Shown here piece after piece: positions 1 to 11,882 of a stretch of DNA of 64,000 nucleotides; the first letter of the stretch is position 1, and the number at the start of each line of letters is the position of its first letter. The stretch spans positions 16,059,190 to 16,123,189 of the forward strand of contig CM068553.1 in the NCBI GenBank assembly GCA_035048495.1, in the 5' to 3' direction. A program made the position numbers and the translations under genes. The DNA is from Euptelea pleiosperma (taxonomy: Eukaryota; Streptophyta; Magnoliopsida; Ranunculales; Eupteleaceae). The notes below the pieces were generated by a model. The model was not told the origin of the DNA. It ran no database searches and saw nothing but the letters and a program-made list of their open reading frames with translations.

Positions 1-128
1 TGCTAGTCTCTAGCAATTCATGCGATCCACCAAATAAAACAAAAAGACAAAAAAATAAACTGCCACTTTCGCAGGCCATCACGACTGCATTTAGCGTATG
101 CAGCAAGCCCATAAACCCATAGGTTACC
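1..128. other. Unassigned flank, probably LARD1 3' noncoding DNA
   Basis: No gene is visible. The last five bases (TTACC, 124-128) are the target-site duplication of the LTR that follows. By position this stretch should be the continuation, on the minus strand, of the noncoding tail of the gypsy element whose gag-like remnant lies at 8300-9719. That assignment is inference from the nesting, not from sequence match. Confidence 0.35.
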
Positions 129-3100
129 TGAAAGTAGGATTTTTCCGCGTCGTTGGTTACGAAAACCCTAATCTCAACAAATTTGTAATTTATCCGAGAC
201 ATTTAACCTGTAAAATGGGTAATTTTGCACAGTGGCTTGTGTCGGATGTCGATCCGCACTCGGGATTAGTTGGATTAGCGCGATAAAAACACATGAAATG
301 ACGAAAAACATTGCAGAGAATGTAAAACAATCACACTTAAATCATCTTTATTTAACTGAACTTGTCTTTTACAATGCAAATCAGATAAAATTAATTAAAC
401 TAGAAAGCATTAAAAGAGATTAGGGTAGAGAGAGAAAGTGAAGAATGGAGAGAGAAACTAGAAAAAAGAATAGATAGAGAGAGAAGATGAGATGGGAGGC
501 TTTTTTTTTTAGAGAGAGAAAAGAGATGGTTAGAGAGAGAAGGTGAAAGAAGAGAGAGAGAAACTAGAGAGAATGAGTTCTAGAGAGAGACTAAAGAGAG
601 AGAATATCCTAGAAATAAAAACTCACCGTTTGATCTCACCTTGGCATGGGGAGGAATGGACGATCTTGATGGAGATGTGAATGGTGGTGAAGCGGGTTGC
701 TGAAGAACATGACTGCAAGACCAGTAAGTGTGCAAGGTCAAGGAGAAGTGGAAAGCCACCGTTTTTGTGCGCACGTGCTGGTGAGTTGCAAGGCTTTTGC
801 GAAGTTGCTGACTTGCAGCAATGATCGTTGACAAGGTGATATCCAGGTGGACACAGGAGAAAGCACGATGGAGATGACGTGCACGTCTGCAGGTCCAGCA
901 AGGTTGCTGGTTTCTAGAGGTGGACTCATGGCCTGGTGGATTCGTGAGGTACGTGGTGCACAGGTGAAGGTGTTGAAGAGAACGACCTGAATGGCCTGTA
1001 CTTAGTTGCAGGCGTGGTGGAAGGAGGTGAAAGCACCAGCAGGAGGCGTGCACAGATGTGAGAAACGGTGGTGATGGAAGGAGGTGAAAGCACCAGCAGG
1101 AGGCGCTGACTGTTGGTGGCGCTCGGGCTCGTGGGCGTGGTGTGAGGTATTCACGGTGATGGAGCATGGAGATCAGCAGGCTGTGATGGAGGCAGTGGTG
1201 CTGCCCACAGGTGCAGGCGGTGTGCAGCTAGCTGTGGAGGAAGGGAGGCGCTAGGGGACTGTGGTTGCTGGCGCTGGACGGTGCAAGGAGGGGACGGAAC
1301 CCACCGTTCTTTCCTTTTTTTTTATTTCTTTTTCTGGTTTTGGTGAGAGAGGCGAGGGCGAAGCGGTAAATGGTAGCTTGGGTGCCGTCTGTTGGAATGG
1401 TACTAGGTGCAGCAGGTTACAGCAGCGGTAACGGAGGTTTCCGGAGAGCTTCTCGCCGTAGAAGACGACCGGAGTTGCACCTGCAACTCCGGTGGAATTA
1501 AGGGAGAAGAAGAAGAAGAAGACTGAGGATAAGAAGAAGAAGAAAATGAAGAGGAAGAAGAAGGATAGGAGGAGCGGGGGAGAAGCTAACCGTTGCCTGC
1601 TGTGAAGAGGACGGTGGTGGAGCACGGTTCGCCGGCCGGAGTTGCAGACCTGCAACTCCAGCAAAAGAAGAAGAAAACGAAGAAGAAGAAGAGGAGGAGT
1701 AAGAGGAGAAGAAGAAGAAGAAGAAGAAGGAGGAGGAGGAGGAGGAGGAGAAGAAGAAGAAGAAGAAGAAGAAGAAGAAGAAGAAGAAGAAGAAGAAGAA
1801 GAAGAAGAAGAAAGAGGAGGCGCTCCACTCCTCACCGGCGATGGCACGCCGGAGGAGAAGAAGAAGGGGAAGGGGAAGAGGAGGAAAGGGTGTCCGAGCG
1901 GGGGCGGAAGAAGAGGAACTCGAAGGGTTTTTAACCCCTCTCCTAAAGTAGAAACCGTGGGTTTCTAAACTTAGAAACTCACGGTTTCTAAAAGAAATTT
2001 TTTATTTTTTATTTTTTTTTATTTTTTTATTATTATTTTATTTTTATTTTTATTTTTGAACCAGGGGTTTTGCGGGCTTGGGCTCGAGGTTAATGGGCCG
2101 TTTGGCCATGACCACTAGGCCAAGAGCTGATGCCACGTGTTGGCCAGTGGTTGGCCGAGAGATGACGCCACGAGTCGGCCAGTGGTTGGCCAATGGGAAC
2201 GCTAAAAATCGTGGGCCCAGAGTGCATCGGCCATGGGCCAGAAGGTAGGTGAGAAGGATAGTGGGCCACTGGGCTCGATGGATGTGGGTTAGGGTGCGTT
2301 TGGTTGCCAGGGGAGAAAAATGCATTTTCCCCTTGAAATACCCATCAAGGAAAAATGTATTTTCCTTTCTTCGGAAATCGAGCTCTACGCTCTCAGCCAC
2401 AATCAATCATCTGAGGCATTTCTCTACAATCAAACCTGCCTTAGGGACTGATATTTTACAATGGAGATCGGGTGGTTGATAAGATGGATGATCGACTGAT
2501 CGGTAGCACGATCAGATGGTCGGATGCATAGAATTGATAGATCAGATGGCGATCTATAGAGATTCAACGGCCCGATGGAAGATCCAACGGTCAGAAAGCT
2601 AAGGGAGATGAGACAGAGCCAATGAGCAGGAGTTCTGGGGTTAAGTCAATAGATTCGAGGACCGAGAAATGAAGAGAGAGAGAATAAGGAGAGATGAGAA
2701 AGAAAATATCAGAAAAAGTATTGGCAGAGGGTCATGAACCCTGGTTTTCCATTGTTCTTCACTTGAGCTTTGCCAGTAGAGCAGGCCATCATTTGATGTG
2801 GCTTTAAATGCTTTGGTCCTTCTCTTGGTTATCAGCTCTCCCGCTCTCGTGGTTCCTTGGGCCAGCTCTTCGATCCCCTTGTTCAGCCCATAATAGGCTC
2901 ATATCTTCTAGACATAGCCTGTGGACTCTTTAAGCTTTGATAATGGGCTTTCATGATCCATGTGGGCCCACAAGTCTCGAGAATCATCCAATCAGGGTTT
3001 CCTGCGACAGAAGAAGCGCGTAATGAGACTTAATAGAACGGCTTAATATCTAAACTTCTAAAAATGTGTTTAATGCATGCAAATATACCATTTCGTCCAG

Positions 3101-3230
3101 AAAAGTGTGTTCTACGTAATGAGATAGACTCTTACGTAGAAAAGTGGATAATTAGAGCAGTTTTACGTAGGAGAGTGCGATAATGCTAAAAGGATAATTG
3201 CTTAAAATAAGCACTTTTGAGCGAATATCA
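129..3230 (-). mobile_element. Family A solo LTR (A1), TSD TTACC
   Basis: The insertion reads TGAAAGTAGG at its left end and GCGAATATCA at its right end, the reverse complement of a TGATATTCGC...CCTACTTTCA LTR. It is flanked by a perfect 5-bp duplication, TTACC, at 124-128 and 3231-3235. On the minus strand U3 starts at 3230; a TTAAAAA box lies near 1930 ahead of a long pyrimidine-rich leader. The plus strand therefore shows GA-rich tracts (420-600) and a long GAA tract. No PBS, PPT or gag/pol sequence is present, so I call it a solo LTR. At 3.1 kb it is longer than its sisters, mainly through microsatellite expansion. ORFs of poly-Ser, poly-Leu or poly-Arg here are repeat artefacts. Confidence 0.88.
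1469..1815. repeat. GAA microsatellite with two CCGGAGTTGCA palindromes
   Basis: A tract of GAA/GGA triplets fills roughly 1660-1815, with a shorter run at 1505-1560. Two inverted repeats flank these runs: 1469-1492 has 11-base arms CCGGAGTTGCA / TGCAACTCCGG around a 2-base centre, and 1636-1659 repeats the motif with a 4-base centre. The same palindrome next to GAA/TTC runs recurs in A2, A3 and A6. Confidence 0.85.
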
Positions 3231-3723
3231 TTACCCTTAGTGGACGAGTTTGACTTGTGAGGGTTTGCAGTAAATATACCCACAAAATTTAAATCATTCA
3301 ACTTTTTTTTTAAAGCCCTCAAAACACCTTCCAAATGTGATAATAATATCCAATTAGATTGGAAAGGTGGAGTCCAAATTTGGGATAATAATTGTAAAGC
3401 AAGACCTACAATCCTCCATTTTTTTAAATGATAAAATGAAAAATTATGCTAAAAAAATAAATAAAAAATAAAAATTTGCTGCATAATTCATTCAAGTATT
3501 AAATTGAAGATTAATCAGGCATTGGTTCTTTATGATTTTCAACCATTTATTCTAAAAAAAATCAAGATAGAATCTGAATCATTAGTTCTCCTTTAGAGAA
3601 ATTTCAGAACAAAGTGACTTTGAGTGCATGTGAAGTCTGGCAGATACCTAGAGGGTTGGTTTCCTAAAGTAGAAGTGAACTTCTAATCACCAAAAAGATG
3701 GTCAGATTAACCGAAGGACCCAA
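3231..3723. other. Host segment between A1 and A4, no gene seen
   Basis: AT-rich DNA between two oppositely oriented family A LTRs. It begins with the TTACC duplication of A1 and ends with the CCCAA duplication (3719-3723) of A4. It should be continuous with 1-128 and with 7513 onward once both insertions are removed. No recognisable coding or structural signal. Confidence 0.6.
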
Positions 3724-5508
3724 TGGTATTCGCTCAAAAGTTCTTATTTTAAGCCATTATCCTTTTAGCAATGTCATATTCTCCTACGTAAAACTTATCT
3801 TTTCGTTGATTTTTCCATGTAAGAGTTTCTTCCATTACATAGAACACATTATTTAGACAAAAATTGACTATTTGCATGAAAAATACGCATTTCGGATAGT
3901 CTAGTATCAAGCCGTTTTAGTAGACTCTCATTACGTGCTTTTTCTCTTGTAGGAAACCTGATCGGACGATTCTTGAGACTTGTGGGCCCACGATAAACCA
4001 TAGAAACCCGCTATCAAAGCTTAAAGAGCCAGCAGGCTAGAACAAGAAGATAGAAGCCAAGTACGAGTCAAGTCAGAGGATCGTAGAGCCAGACAAAGGA
4101 CCAAGAGAGAGGTAAAGCTGAAGACCAAGAGACATACCGAAGTGATTCAAAGCCGCACCAAATGACATAAAATGATGGCTTACTGAAGACTACATTGAAG
4201 ATCAGGATTCAAGACCCTCCGCCTGCTCTTTTCTCTTTGATTTTGTATAATTTTATCTCCTCTCTCCTAATTCTCTCTCCTCTTTCTCCATTTCTCTAAA
4301 CCCTGACATCTAACCCTTAGATCATCTAACCCTACCATTAGATCCTCAGATCAACCATCCGATGACTCTCTCTTTGATCTAACGGTCCTCATCTCACCAT
4401 CTGATCATCTAATCAACCATCTCGGCCATTCGATCAACCCCTGATCTTTGATCTCTAATCTTAATCCTTGAAGATTTCGTCATCTCCCATCTGAGCCTTT
4501 AGATCACCATAGGATCATCATCTCATCTAATCCTAGAGCTATGCTTGATTCACTCACTGAAATGCACATGCATGCATCCATGCTCTTAAAGTGAAGCACA
4601 TGCTTTGCAAACACTTGCAACCCTTGCAAGTGAATGCATGCTTGGCAAACATTTGCAACCCTTGCAAGTGAATGCATGCCAGGCAATCACTTGCAACATG
4701 GCAAGTGAGTGCATTGCATCCATTTGCTCAAAAGCCAGGCAATCATTTGCAACCATGGCAATTGAATGCGCTGCATCATAACCATTTCCCTAACATTACC
4801 ATGGCCGATCATTACTGTCCATCTTAACCGCCTGATCAAATATCCGATCGTCATGATCACCTTCTATTTCTTAACCCATCCTATCCCAACCCTTCATTCG
4901 AATCTAACGGCTACATCGCCATCTCCTAAATTCGCCCCAAACCCCTTGCTAACTACTTCATGCCCAACATCCTATAATTACCCTAACCCTCATCCATAAC
5001 ACCCATCTCTCCGTGCAATTCGCTAATCCTAATCATTGGATATCACCCTAATACCAGCCCACTGCACAGCCCGTGGCTCACTCAGTGAAAGTTGCTTATT
5101 CTTTGGCCCAAAAAGCCCACTATCCTATTGGCTGATCAATGGCCGACATGTGGCATGTATTAGCCTACTATTCTACTGGCCCATGGTATATACACAAAGG
5201 CTCACAACCCAACATCATGAAGGGCCATGGTCTTTTATCTTACAAACACCATGACCTGTGCAAACTGCTCACATCTTGCCACCTCACATCACATGGGCCT
5301 ACTCATATCTCCCTTTATTCTCAATCCCTTAGGTCCACGGCTTTAAACATGAACAAAGGCCCATTTTCAAGCCCACGTATTCACGTCCTAAAGGAGAGAA
5401 TAGGTAGCTCCGTTGACCAATTCTCACCTATCATCCAACGTATATCTCTTTCAATTCCCTTTAAAAAGGGGAGAAACCCACGATTTTTCTTTGGTTCCCT
5501 CCCCCTTC

Positions 5509-5539
<31 letters not shown>

Positions 5540-7507
5540 GTCCTTCACCGAAGTCGCAGGCTTGCAACTCCGGTCACCTCTGCATGCTCCACCATCACGA
5601 CCTCCATTGCTGCTACACCAATTGCTTGCACCTCTACCTATCTACAGAACACCACCGTGCTCAACATTAACAGGCCCTTTTCAAGTTGTAGGTCTGCAAC
5701 GATTTTCAAAACCTATTGGTCTTCTTCTTCTGGTGATCCACGCTCTTTCATCTTCTTCACTTCGTGACCCACCAGTTGGTTGCACCTCACGTGGCAGCCT
5801 GCAACTCCTACTTTCTCTTTGACATCCCCACACCCAACTTCTCTCCTCTCTAACCCTCGCACAATCTCTCTCATTTGTCAAAAGAAAAAAACTGCCGGTA
5901 GCTTTTCCTCGATTGCTACCGGTTGGTTCTCCTCCTTTGCAGCCAGCAACTCTCCTCCGTCGTCTCCCACTGCTGGCCGGATCTGCAACTCCAGCCAACT
6001 CTTCTCCTCCTCACCATTACCGCCCCTGCTAGCACCATCACCATGGCCAACACCTCCAGCAACGCTTGCAACTCCCTCTCAACTAATGTCTCTCTCACCC
6101 CTTCAAGCCGTTCACACCTCTGTCCACCCCTCATCTTCTCTTCCAAAATAAAAAAAAAGAAAAAAGAAAAGAAAGAAAAGAAAGAAAAGAGAGAAGCAGA
6201 AAGGATAAAGCTGTTGGCTTCTTGAATTGGTTCGCCTTCTCCTCCCCACCATCGAAGCTTGTTGTCAGGTGCAGCAAGCACTCACCAGTCCATGCAGGCT
6301 GCTTCCCACCACGGACCCCCATCTCACAAGAACCTTACTGGTTTGACCGTTGCACCACCCATCCACGACTTGCTATTATCTCCACAAGGAAGCCAACAAA
6401 AACAACCCTCAACTTGGGGTGTCTTTGCTCCTCTCCAAGGGTGAAACTTGCTGGTCCTTCCACGTTTTCAACTGCACACTGCCCCCGATCTTCTTCACAT
6501 CTCACGGCAACCAGCAGGTCGTGCGAACTCATCCCCGCTGCACTTTTCTTAATGGGTTGTAGCCCTCCAACATTGCAGTCCACATCACCAAGCTTTGTGC
6601 TCTCTCCACAGTGCACCATTGCTTGCGTCCTACTTAGATCTGCATACCACCAGCAGCCACCCATGCGCACTACATCACCACCCTCTTCAATCTGGGCCGA
6701 TCCTCTCCAAGGTAAGGCCAAGGTGAACCACGCTCCTCACTTTTTTTCTCATTTTTTTAATTTCTCTCTCTATGTTTCTTTAAGTTAGATTGCTTTCTAG
6801 CTTAATTTATTTTATGTATTTCATTCAAAGCATTGTAATAGAATTTTAGTTTAATAAATCTAGTTTATTGATGCCAAGAGTTATGTGATTCTTTTTAGTC
6901 CACTTGCTTTCTTTTAGATTTCTCTATCTACCACTTTCTCTCTCATTATCTTGTTTTTCTCTCTAGATTCTCTCTATACAGTTCCTCAGGACGATCGCCT
7001 CTTCACTTGGCTGACTCCTTTCGGTAAGTGCAAAAGGTGAGTTTCTCAGAGCACATCATCATTCCATCACAGGCCAATTCACATCTACCTTGTCGGCCAA
7101 TAAGCTCCGATGTGAATTTCTACTTTCTCTCTTCTTCATTGTTTTCTAGCTAATGGTGTTGTTATTTTCAAGTTATATTCACATTTTGAATTAATAAATA
7201 AAGATTGATTTTTAGTTAGTTGTGTTTTAATTGTTTATTAATGTTCTCATGATTATTCATGGTTCTTTCAAAATTTCAAAGAATGTTTTAAACAAATCCA
7301 TCATTCTCACCCCCATCATGTCTCTAGCACTTTCCATCATTTTAGTTCTTTAATGCATTAACTAACACCGAGCGCGGATCGACATCCAACTTTCTACGAT
7401 GCAAAGAACTTTATAATTTTGCAGATTTCAAGAGAATTTGATAAAAAGATATAAATTTGTTGATTCTAGGGTTTCCAAATTGACGACATGGAAAATACTT
7501 AGTTTCA
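3724..7507 (+). mobile_element. Family A solo LTR (A4), TSD CCCAA
   Basis: Starts TGGTATTCGCTC (one change from the family start TGATATTCGC) and ends AGTTTCA. A perfect 5-bp duplication CCCAA flanks it at 3719-3723 and 7508-7512. U3 carries the conserved family start and CT-rich blocks; a TTTAAAAA box lies at 5459-5466, AATAAA signals at 6853-6858 and near 7190, and the conserved U5 with GAGCGCGGATCGACATCC near 7370. At 3784 bp it is the longest copy in the window. No internal retroelement domain follows, so it is a solo LTR. The ORFs at 5139-6788 are TTC-tract shadows. Confidence 0.88.
5459..5466 (+). promoter_or_regulatory. TATA-like box of LTR A4
   Basis: TTTAAAAA within CCCTTTAAAAAGGGGAG, about 1.7 kb from the LTR start and followed by the CT/TTC-rich leader. 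The equivalent box in A6 is TTTAAAAG at 34475-34482. The position relative to the downstream AATAAA fits a U3/R boundary. Confidence 0.5.
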
Positions 7508-8236
7508 CCCAATTTCAAAACCAAGCTACATGTTTGGGTTAACAAACGGTTTGGATGTTCACCTTAATACCTCATGTGTTTTATCTGTGATATTTCAGCT
7601 TACTCATTTTTTATAGCGACGGCTTTCGCCCTATTTTTCAGAAACAAAATTCATTGAAACTTTCAACAAATTTTCTTTTGACTACTTCTTCCTCATATTC
7701 AGTACTCTCCCCTCCCCCCCTTTTTTTGATACTAGAGAATTTTTTTTTCAATACAATATAAAGGAAATAGGCAGCCCTTTTCGGTGTACCCAATGTAATT
7801 CATTGGCTGCTTTCCAAAGCGTATTTATACCCAGTTCTATTTTTCTTCTTTCCCAGCCAATCAAATGAACCAATTAGGCAAAGTTCATTGGACTTGATCT
7901 TTTCTAACACTTCTAGGCAATCATTAGGTCACAACCACTAAAGTTAACCTAAACTCTAGCAATCTGTCAGATGTGTAGTGGACTTTTCAAATATCGAAAG
8001 TTTCTAAAATTCACTACTTGAGAGTTAATAATAAGGGCTCAGTATTAAAACATCAGAATTAGGCTATTAATAGTTTTCACTATATGCCTTCATAATTCAG
8101 AATTTAATATCTCATTAGAAGAAATGCAAGCAAGAAAAAAAATCACAACTACTTTATTTTTTTTGAAATTAGAAAAGAGGAATGCACTAGTCAATACTAT
8201 TAATAGAAATTGTCCTAAAAATAAAGCACAAATCCA
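7508..8236 (-). other. LARD1 3' noncoding region
   Basis: AT-rich sequence with homopolymer runs between the A4 insertion and the PPT-like motif at 8237-8276. No ORF or LTR end is present. In LARD2 the equivalent region between the PPT-like motif and the true 3' LTR is about 1.6 kb. Here 7513-8236 plus 3236-3718 plus 1-123 gives about 1.3 kb, so the 3' LTR of LARD1 should begin just beyond the left edge of the window. Confidence 0.45.
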
Positions 8237-8276
8237 CACCCCCCCCCCAACTTAAATCGAACATTGTCCTCAATGT
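8237..8276 (-). promoter_or_regulatory. Polypurine-tract-like motif of LARD1
   Basis: On the minus strand this reads TTGAGGACAATGTT, then TTTAAGTTGGGGGGGGGG. The pair GAGGACAATGT plus TTTAAGTTTGGGGG is a recurrent feature downstream of the coding region in plant Tat/Athila-type gypsy elements. It follows the gag-like remnant directly, with no pol between, which is why I call the element a LARD-type non-autonomous one. Confidence 0.7.
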
Positions 8277-8299
8277 TTCAATGGTGAAGCATCATAAAC

Positions 8300-9719
8300 A
8301 TTGAGAACTCACAAAGAGAGAGGGTGTAAGAGAACATCATACGAAAAACAAAAAAAAAGATAAAAAAAAATAAAAACTAAAATACAATAATATACACCAA
8401 AGTCATTCCCAAATAAAAGAAAGGATTTTCAAGAACCATATTAAAGAAGGAAGTTTGGGGCTTTCATGAGTTTTAAAAATACTATGTTTGTTGGGACAAA
8501 AAGCCACAATATTACCCATATTTGATAGAATTTTTAAAAACCAAATTGAATATGAAAGTTTGATCAAATGACTATTGGTTCTTAAAACTTTACCAATTTT
8601 AAGGTATCCAATTTTACTATTATCAGAATGGGACATTATAGAAGCATGAAATGGATATACACTCTCTTTAAATTTCTCAGTTCAGAGTTGCCTTTGCACT
8701 CCAACTGTTTCCTCAAGATGAGGCCCATGGTTGTGCATTACCGAATTGAATCTCATTATGCCATTCATAATCCAACCTATTTCACGTACGTGTTCCCCAA
8801 TGTCTTTTAACAATTTTGTCTCTTGGTCCATGATTATCTCAAAAGAGATATCAAGGAAGGGGGTCTTATCATTATCTAAGTAAGAACATGTAAGCTCACA
8901 TGATAGAGACAAAAGATTAAATTTGGGGACCTTAACAAGATATGGAATTGATTCATTTGTTATGATGGGCAATGGTTCAATTGGAGACTTTTTCTCAATG
9001 TCAAAACGAGGGGTATAATCTGAAAGAATTTACACTTCATTATTGACATCATTATAAAGGTCAAAGATGGGGGATCCCCTAATATCAGGCAAAAATATGT
9101 CCTCCTTACAATCATCATCCTCATCAACATCATCATCACAATATTCAAAACAAGCTTCCAATGGGGTAAAACAATTTAATTGAGATGCATTATTTTGCAC
9201 AAAAATTTATAAAGGTTCATCTTCATGCATCTCAATATCCTTGTTGTCTTTTTGGTGAGGAACAAAATTGAATGAGAGGTGATGATTAATTGTATCAGAA
9301 AAATTTAGTTCATCATCACCCTCAATATTCTCAAATCTTGTGAGTTCTTCGTCTTCATTATCATTAAAGTACAATGTATGTGTGTTTACAAAAGTTTAAA
9401 GTTGTTGAAGAACTTGCATGTTTGATTGCTTGATTATTTTGTTTGATTGCTTGATGATATTCATATTACATAAGTATGCTTCGAACGCTTCTTCTAGGGT
9501 CTCCTCTGAAGAGGGTACATAAGATGTACAAGAAGAAGGCCACTTAGGATTGTTAGCATTTTGCCAATTTTCAAAATTTGGATAAGTCTCAGAACTTGAG
9601 GGATTAAAAGAACATCCGTAGGTGTTCATTACACGTTCATGTTCAAATCTTCTCCCCTCATTGTAGGAAAAATCTGCATATAAAAATGCACTAAACCCCT
9701 TCAATTCTCGATAATTCAT
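8300..9719 (-). pseudogene. LARD1 gag-like gene remnant
   Basis: The minus strand holds broken coding sequence similar in layout to the gag C-terminal region of Tat/Athila-type gypsy elements. The longest open piece (9719-9396, 107 aa) has an aromatic, Ser/Pro/Asn-rich stretch and then the helix-forming segment EETLEEAFEAYL, which matches the usual LEDLLxxYI helix after the zinc-knuckle region. Further on, in another frame near 9160-9045, an acidic stretch (runs of D and E) and IRGSPIFDLYNDV appear; 8972-8682 is a further open piece. In-frame stops and frame changes separate them. No zinc knuckle, protease or RT is recognisable. Its upstream neighbours are PBS and LTR, and downstream is the PPT-like motif, so this was the element's only gene. 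Confidence 0.6.
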
Positions 9720-10695
9720 TATAGTTCTATTCTTTGGTTCTCACATTTCTTTGGTACACCACACAAGCAAAAGTTGGCTTTTATCTTATTTTAAGTGAAG
9801 GGTAACCAATTTTTTTTCTACTCTTTTTATTTTATTTTATTTTTTTGAGAAATATTTGGAGTGTTTCCAAAATAAATCTCTCCTAATTAGACAACTCCTA
9901 ACTATTCCTGATTAAGTCAAAAGCTTACTAATTAAATTCTGTCAAACAAACGACAAGTAGTACTCCCAAGGAAGAAGGAAAGGCACTAAACCTGCTTAAT
10001 TACGTCCTTCTTTCCTTAGACAGAGATCCTTTATTGTCAATTTAAAAGAACTCACTGGAGTGGCTAACAACCACTTCCGTTCTATTGAGCTCGAAACCTT
10101 AAGGCCAATGTCTAATGATTTTTAGATTAATTTAGGCTTTGGGTACGCATATGCAAGGATGGTGGTTTGTAGACCACGGAACGGGTGATAAAATCCTGAC
10201 CATATCTTCTTGGGGTTCTAATGCCCTTAAGTCTTGTAATGCAAAAATGCTAAAGTAATAAATCGACATAATGAATGCACAAAAAAATTCACTAATAAAG
10301 CAAAAAAATTATACTAATAAAGCAAGAAAAAAATTACACTAATAGAGCAAGAAGAAAAAAAGTATAATAAAAAAATAAAAAAAATGTTACACTAATAAAG
10401 CAAAAAAAATGTTTTTTTTCTTTTTTTTTCTTTTTATACTAATAAAGCCAGAATGATTTTATACTAATAAAGCAAGAAAGAAGCTACACTAATATAGCAA
10501 AAAGAAAAGAAGAAAAAAAAGTTACAATAATAAAGAAAAAAACAAAAATCTATATTTTTTTTGTTTTTTTTTCAAGTGACTTTTAAAACTAAGAAATGAA
10601 ACGGCTAATAGGGGGATGCAATGCACAAAAAAGAGGAGAATGATTCTTCACTTGAATATTTTTGCTTGATGGTTGTCTTCACCTTTCGTTCTCCC
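9720..10695 (-). other. LARD1 5' leader
   Basis: Noncoding DNA between the PBS and the gag-like remnant. It contains AT-rich stretches, a short-repeat block at 10275-10530 and, at about 10178, GGGTGATAAAATCC. LARD2 has the near-identical GGGTGATGAAATCC at about 26104, which suggests the two leaders are related. No ORF of interest. Confidence 0.5.
10275..10530. repeat. Degenerate ACTAATAAAGCAA short repeats
   Basis: The words ACTAATAAAGCA or close variants (ACTAATAGAGCA, ACTAATATAGCA) recur about eight times, separated by A-rich or T-rich runs. This is a degenerate minisatellite in the LARD1 leader. Confidence 0.75.
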
Positions 10696-10713
10696 TCCCC
10701 GACAGCGGCGCCA
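10696..10713 (-). promoter_or_regulatory. Primer-binding site, tRNA-Asp type
   Basis: On the minus strand these 18 bases read TGGCGCCGCTGTCGGGGA, one base from the TGGCGCCGTTGTCGGGGA form that plant Athila/Tat-type gypsy elements use with tRNA-Asp. It lies 2 bases inside the LTR end (CCAACA on minus), the expected place. Confidence 0.85.
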
Positions 10714-10715
10714 TT

Positions 10716-11882
10716 TGTTGGATAGTATTTTTCTCAATCGTTGTATTTTACTGTCAAATCAAACCCAAAATCTGCGAACTAATAATTTAAGTATAGTGCA
10801 AATATAGGGATCAAACCGCAGAGAGGGGTGATAAAAAATGAAGTAACTTGATTAAACAAATAATTTTAGCAAAAAAATGTTTTATAACTTATATTTAAGA
10901 GAATGAGTTTTTATCGGTCAACAACAGAGGTTGTCAATTTCTCTAATGACCGGAAAACATTATACTTGATAATCAAAACTAAACTAAAAAAAATTACAAA
11001 AAGAACAAATAAAAGACTAAAAGAAATAAAGAAAAAAAAAGGAAAAGAGATCCGATGCAAATAGAAGACTGTAGCCAAGAATTGTGTGTAGCCAAGAGAG
11101 ATGTCCAACTGGAGAGTAGCCAAGAAAAGAACTCCTTCCATCGTCAATTGAAAGTCCTTTTATAGGCTGGGATGTGTAACATTCTTTCCATTTTTACTAA
11201 ATTAAGACATTTTTTTCTTAGAAAAAATATTTTCAAAGATGAAAATAATTATATAAAATAATTTTTATTTCTCAATAGAATCACTCACCAAATTATTGTT
11301 TTGAAACTTCATTTTGAAAATTAATAAAATATTCTTTTATTTTTCAATATGGAATCAATCACTAATTTATTATTTTAAAACTTTCTTTCGAAAACCAATA
11401 AAATATTCTTCTATTTTTCATAAGGAATTTTTCTTTTGATAAGATATTTATTTCTTAAACATTCCATCATTTTTAAATTTCAAAATAAAAACTATTATTT
11501 TATTTTTGAAAAGTCATCCTCATGCCTTTTGTAATCTGGACAGTTCATTTTGTTGTAATCTCAACCACCTTGGTCCATGCTTAGTCCACCAACTTAGCCC
11601 ACTTCTTGGCCTGTCAACGTAGTCCACCATTTTGTTCAAATTTGGGCTTGTGTACATAAGCTTTTGGGCTTGGACTTATGCTCACTTTAGTCTTGGGCTC
11701 GAGTAACTAATGAAATAAGATTATTAATATAAAGTAATTGACTATTATTAAGAGAAATCTAATATACAATTAGTAAAAAGAGAATATCCTATTTTTCATG
11801 TAAGCTTGAGGATTTATGTAGGATAATTCTAATAATCAACAAAGGAAAATGGGGTAAAAATGCATAAAATGATGACTTATCA
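10716..11882 (-). mobile_element. LARD1 5' LTR
   Basis: On the minus strand the LTR starts TGATAAGTCATCATTTTATGC at 11882 and ends ATCCAACA at 10716, directly followed by the PBS. The TG...CA ends and the 1167-bp length fit. The start TGATAAGTCATC is typical of Tat/Athila-type LTRs as I know them. ATTCT at 11883-11887 is the candidate duplication on this side; its partner would lie outside the window. This LTR does not resemble family A, so LARD1 and LARD2 have different LTRs. Confidence 0.7.

Noticed and set aside
1251..1968. Long ORFs encoding poly-Ser/Pro, poly-Leu, poly-Arg or poly-Glu
   Set aside because: All are translations of the GAA/TTC microsatellite in LTR A1 in different frames; no unique sequence supports a gene.
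4310..4330. Interstitial telomere repeats (CCCTAA words)
   Set aside because: Single AACCCTAA-type words occur in many LTR copies, but there is no tandem run.
5139..6788. ORFs up to 227 aa in A4
   Set aside because: Same region of the family A leader; frames are not kept in other copies.
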